A stretch of DNA of 7,420 nt from Chitinophagaceae bacterium. Lineage in GTDB: Bacteria; Bacteroidota; Bacteroidia; Chitinophagales; Chitinophagaceae. Each line of letters starts with the position of its first letter. The stretch's first letter is position 1. Below, one piece after another: positions 6,455 through 7,420 of this stretch. The translations under genes were made by a program, and so were the position numbers. Where the stretch lies: contig DPWF01000353.1 in assembly GCA_003526435.1 (NCBI GenBank), positions 1-7,420 of the forward strand. The letters run 5' to 3'. The notes below the pieces were generated by a model that had not been told where the DNA came from, made no database searches, and worked only from the letters and a program-made list of their open reading frames with translations.

Positions 6455-6475
6455 AACGGATATCATTTTTCCGTT
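6455..6475. other. Hairpin with T-tract in the kinase/secreted-protein divergent region
   Basis: AACGGA (6455-6460) and TCCGTT (6470-6475) form a perfect 6-bp inverted repeat around a 9-base loop. It is followed on the plus strand by four more T (6476-6479) and preceded by seven T (6447-6453). In plus-strand RNA it resembles a weak intrinsic terminator, but it sits upstream of a gene and not after one. Operator or leader structure are alternatives. Confidence 0.4.
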
Positions 6476-6487
6476 TTTTAGTTCATT

Positions 6488-6517
6488 GATTAAACAGAAC
6501 CTGCCAACTGTTTAATC
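6488..6517. promoter_or_regulatory. Perfect 10-bp inverted repeat, candidate operator or leader hairpin
   Basis: GATTAAACAG (6488-6497) and CTGTTTAATC (6508-6517) are exact reverse complements separated by 10 bases. The half-site centres are therefore 20 bp apart, about two helical turns, as for a dimeric DNA-binding protein. It lies 8 bases before ATG 6526 and 47 bases before the preferred ATG 6565, in the region shared with the divergent kinase operon. The same sequence could instead fold as an RNA hairpin in the leader of the secreted-protein gene. What binds it, if anything, is unknown. Confidence 0.5.
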
Positions 6518-6564
6518 TGTATTGAATGAACCCGCAAACAGAAGCACATTTACAACAAAAAAAC

Positions 6565-7341
6565 ATGAACCCTATTTCACTTATTCTCCTGGTAACGCTG
6601 TTGCCCGTTAGTTCAGTCTTTGCACAGAAAAAAGATACTGTTCACATTCAGCCACATCATGTTAATACTAAAGTACTCATCCCTGGTACCCATCGCTGGC
6701 TCGTATATTTTAAGATGGGTGCCGACAGTCCACGAACCATGTTTAATATCTGGACAAGACATATTGAAAGAAAAAAATATGAGGGAAAGGATGCCATTGA
6801 AATAAAACAGGTCTGGGAAGATAAAGACAGCATCATGCATACCACATTGTCTGTTTCTGATGCCAAAGATTTTCGCAGTTTATTTCACCAATCCTGGTGG
6901 AGGCAAAGAGGCAGTACCAGTTTTAATTTTTTAACAGGGGAAGCCAATGTCAACGACAAAAAAATTACAGCGGGCGATACGGCCACAAGAACAAAAAGAA
7001 TTCGTCAGGCATTTGATACTGCGCTTACCCAGTATACCTTAAACTGGCATCTCGATCTGGAAGTATTTCCTCAACTCCCGTATCAAAACAATACTACGTT
7101 TATGATCAATTTTTATGACCCGGGATCACAGCAACCTAAATGGGTAGCTTACACCGTAACAGGGAGCGGAAAATTACCCGGCTTAGATGGACAGGAAGCA
7201 GATTGCTGGCTACTGGAACACAATGATACCAACAACAAAGAAGTTTTCTGGATCAGCAAAAAAACAAAAGAGGTATTAAAACTGGAACAGCAATTCGGAA
7301 CGAGGTTCAGGTATAAAATCAAGTTACCGTTTTCATTATAA
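6565..7341 (+). CDS. Secreted protein of unknown function (DUF3108-like features)
   Basis: I do not firmly recognise this 258-residue product. From ATG 6565 it has a classic Sec signal peptide, MNPISLILLVTLLPVSSVFA, with predicted cleavage before Q21. ATG 6526 in frame would add a polar 13-residue extension ahead of the signal, so 6565, preceded by an A-rich tract, is preferred. The mature protein is polar, appears strand-rich and has many aromatics. The C-terminal part has alternating strands (PKWVAYTVTGSGKLPGLDG, 191-209) and a closing EVFWISKKTKEVLKLEQQF (226-244). This resembles DUF3108-type and related periplasmic beta proteins in which a substrate-facing sheet ends in '(F)WI.k.t..vlK'. 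That similarity is weak and from memory. It is divergently transcribed from the two-component operon and has a strong dyad upstream, so it is a plausible regulatory target. A periodic hairpin begins at its stop codon. Confidence 0.7.
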   Translation: MNPISLILLVTLLPVSSVFAQKKDTVHIQPHHVNTKVLIPGTHRWLVYFKMGADSPRTMFNIWTRHIERKKYEGKDAIEIKQVWEDKDSIMHTTLSVSDAKDFRSLFHQSWWRQRGSTSFNFLTGEANVNDKKITAGDTATRTKRIRQAFDTALTQYTLNWHLDLEVFPQLPYQNNTTFMINFYDPGSQQPKWVAYTVTGSGKLPGLDGQEADCWLLEHNDTNNKEVFWISKKTKEVLKLEQQFGTRFRYKIKLPFSL

Positions 7342-7420
7342 TTTGGAAATTTGGAAATGTGCTAATTTGGAAATCAAGGAGAAAATATACGGTCTCCATT
7401 TCCAAATTAGCACATTTCCA
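7341..7420. repeat. Long perfect inverted repeat with 8-bp periodicity at the 3' end of the secreted-protein gene
   Basis: A 23-bp arm (7352-7374) is exactly reverse-complementary to 7398-7420, the last base of the window. Inside the loop, GGAGA (7378-7382) pairs with TCTCC (7393-7397), extending the stem by 5 bp across a 3-base bulge. The left side is a run of 8-base units beginning at the final base of the stop codon: ATTTGGAA at 7341-7348, 7349-7356 and 7365-7372, and the variant ATGTGCTA at 7357-7364. The repeat probably continues beyond the window. A terminator or 3'-end protector for the upstream gene is inferred. A dispersed Bacteroidota intergenic palindrome is equally likely, and the two are not exclusive. 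Confidence 0.85.

Noticed and set aside
6452..6515. Several 8-of-9 matches to the LytTR binding consensus [TA][AC][CA]GTTN[AG][TG] (6452-6460 and 6503-6511 minus; 6470-6478 and 6478-6486 plus).
   Set aside because: No two lie in direct orientation at the required spacing of about 12-13 bp between sites. The consensus is degenerate enough that single near-matches are expected by chance in AT-rich DNA.
6526..6564. ATG 6526 as start of the secreted protein.
   Set aside because: It would place 13 polar residues, including an acidic one, before an otherwise textbook signal peptide starting at 6565. Kept only as an alternative.
7352..7420. Terminal inverted repeat of an insertion sequence.
   Set aside because: No transposase lies on either side within the window. 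The arms are adjacent and internally periodic, as in an intergenic hairpin.

Overview
The window looks like ordinary chromosome from a Bacteroidota bacterium, probably Chitinophagaceae or a close relative. That is an inference from moderate-to-low GC, A-rich start contexts with almost no Shine-Dalgarno sequence, two exact TAnnTTTG (-7 type) motifs, a His_kinase/LytTR two-component pair, a short-form homogentisate dioxygenase and modular intergenic hairpins. I see no tRNA, rRNA, CRISPR array, IS element or phage gene, and no gene-free gap exceeds about 220 bases.

Layout. Positions 1-92 hold a 7-bp-periodic inverted repeat that abuts the stop codon of hmgA (94-1251, minus strand), a tyrosine/phenylalanine catabolism gene. 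The 219-base gap 1252-1470 contains a GCAGAG-type repeat remnant, a small hairpin and a doubtful 30-codon minus-strand ORF. A plus-strand pair follows: a Nudix hydrolase (1489-1911) and a YfcE-type metallophosphoesterase (1912-2406), joined stop-to-start with no intervening base. Next come a secreted NTF2-like/lumazine-binding-like protein (2516-2941) and a HisC-like PLP aminotransferase with a twin-arginine signal (3041-4177).

A minus-strand operon occupies 4183-6391. In transcription order it encodes a four-TM LytS/YehU-type histidine kinase, a LytTR response regulator (ATGA overlap with the kinase) and a small four-TM protein 17 bases further on. It converges on the aminotransferase with a 5-base gap. 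Divergent from the kinase is a secreted protein of unknown function (6565-7341). The shared upstream region contains a perfect 10-bp inverted repeat and a second, shorter hairpin. The window ends in a 23-bp perfect inverted repeat with 8-bp internal periodicity that begins at the stop codon of that gene.

Functionally the genes are mostly independent housekeeping or accessory functions. The clearest cooperating units are the kinase-regulator-membrane-protein operon and the Nudix-phosphoesterase pair. I found no convincing new multigene system. The observations most worth following are the two periodic stop-abutting hairpins, the dyad beside the two-component operon and the apparently exported aminotransferase.
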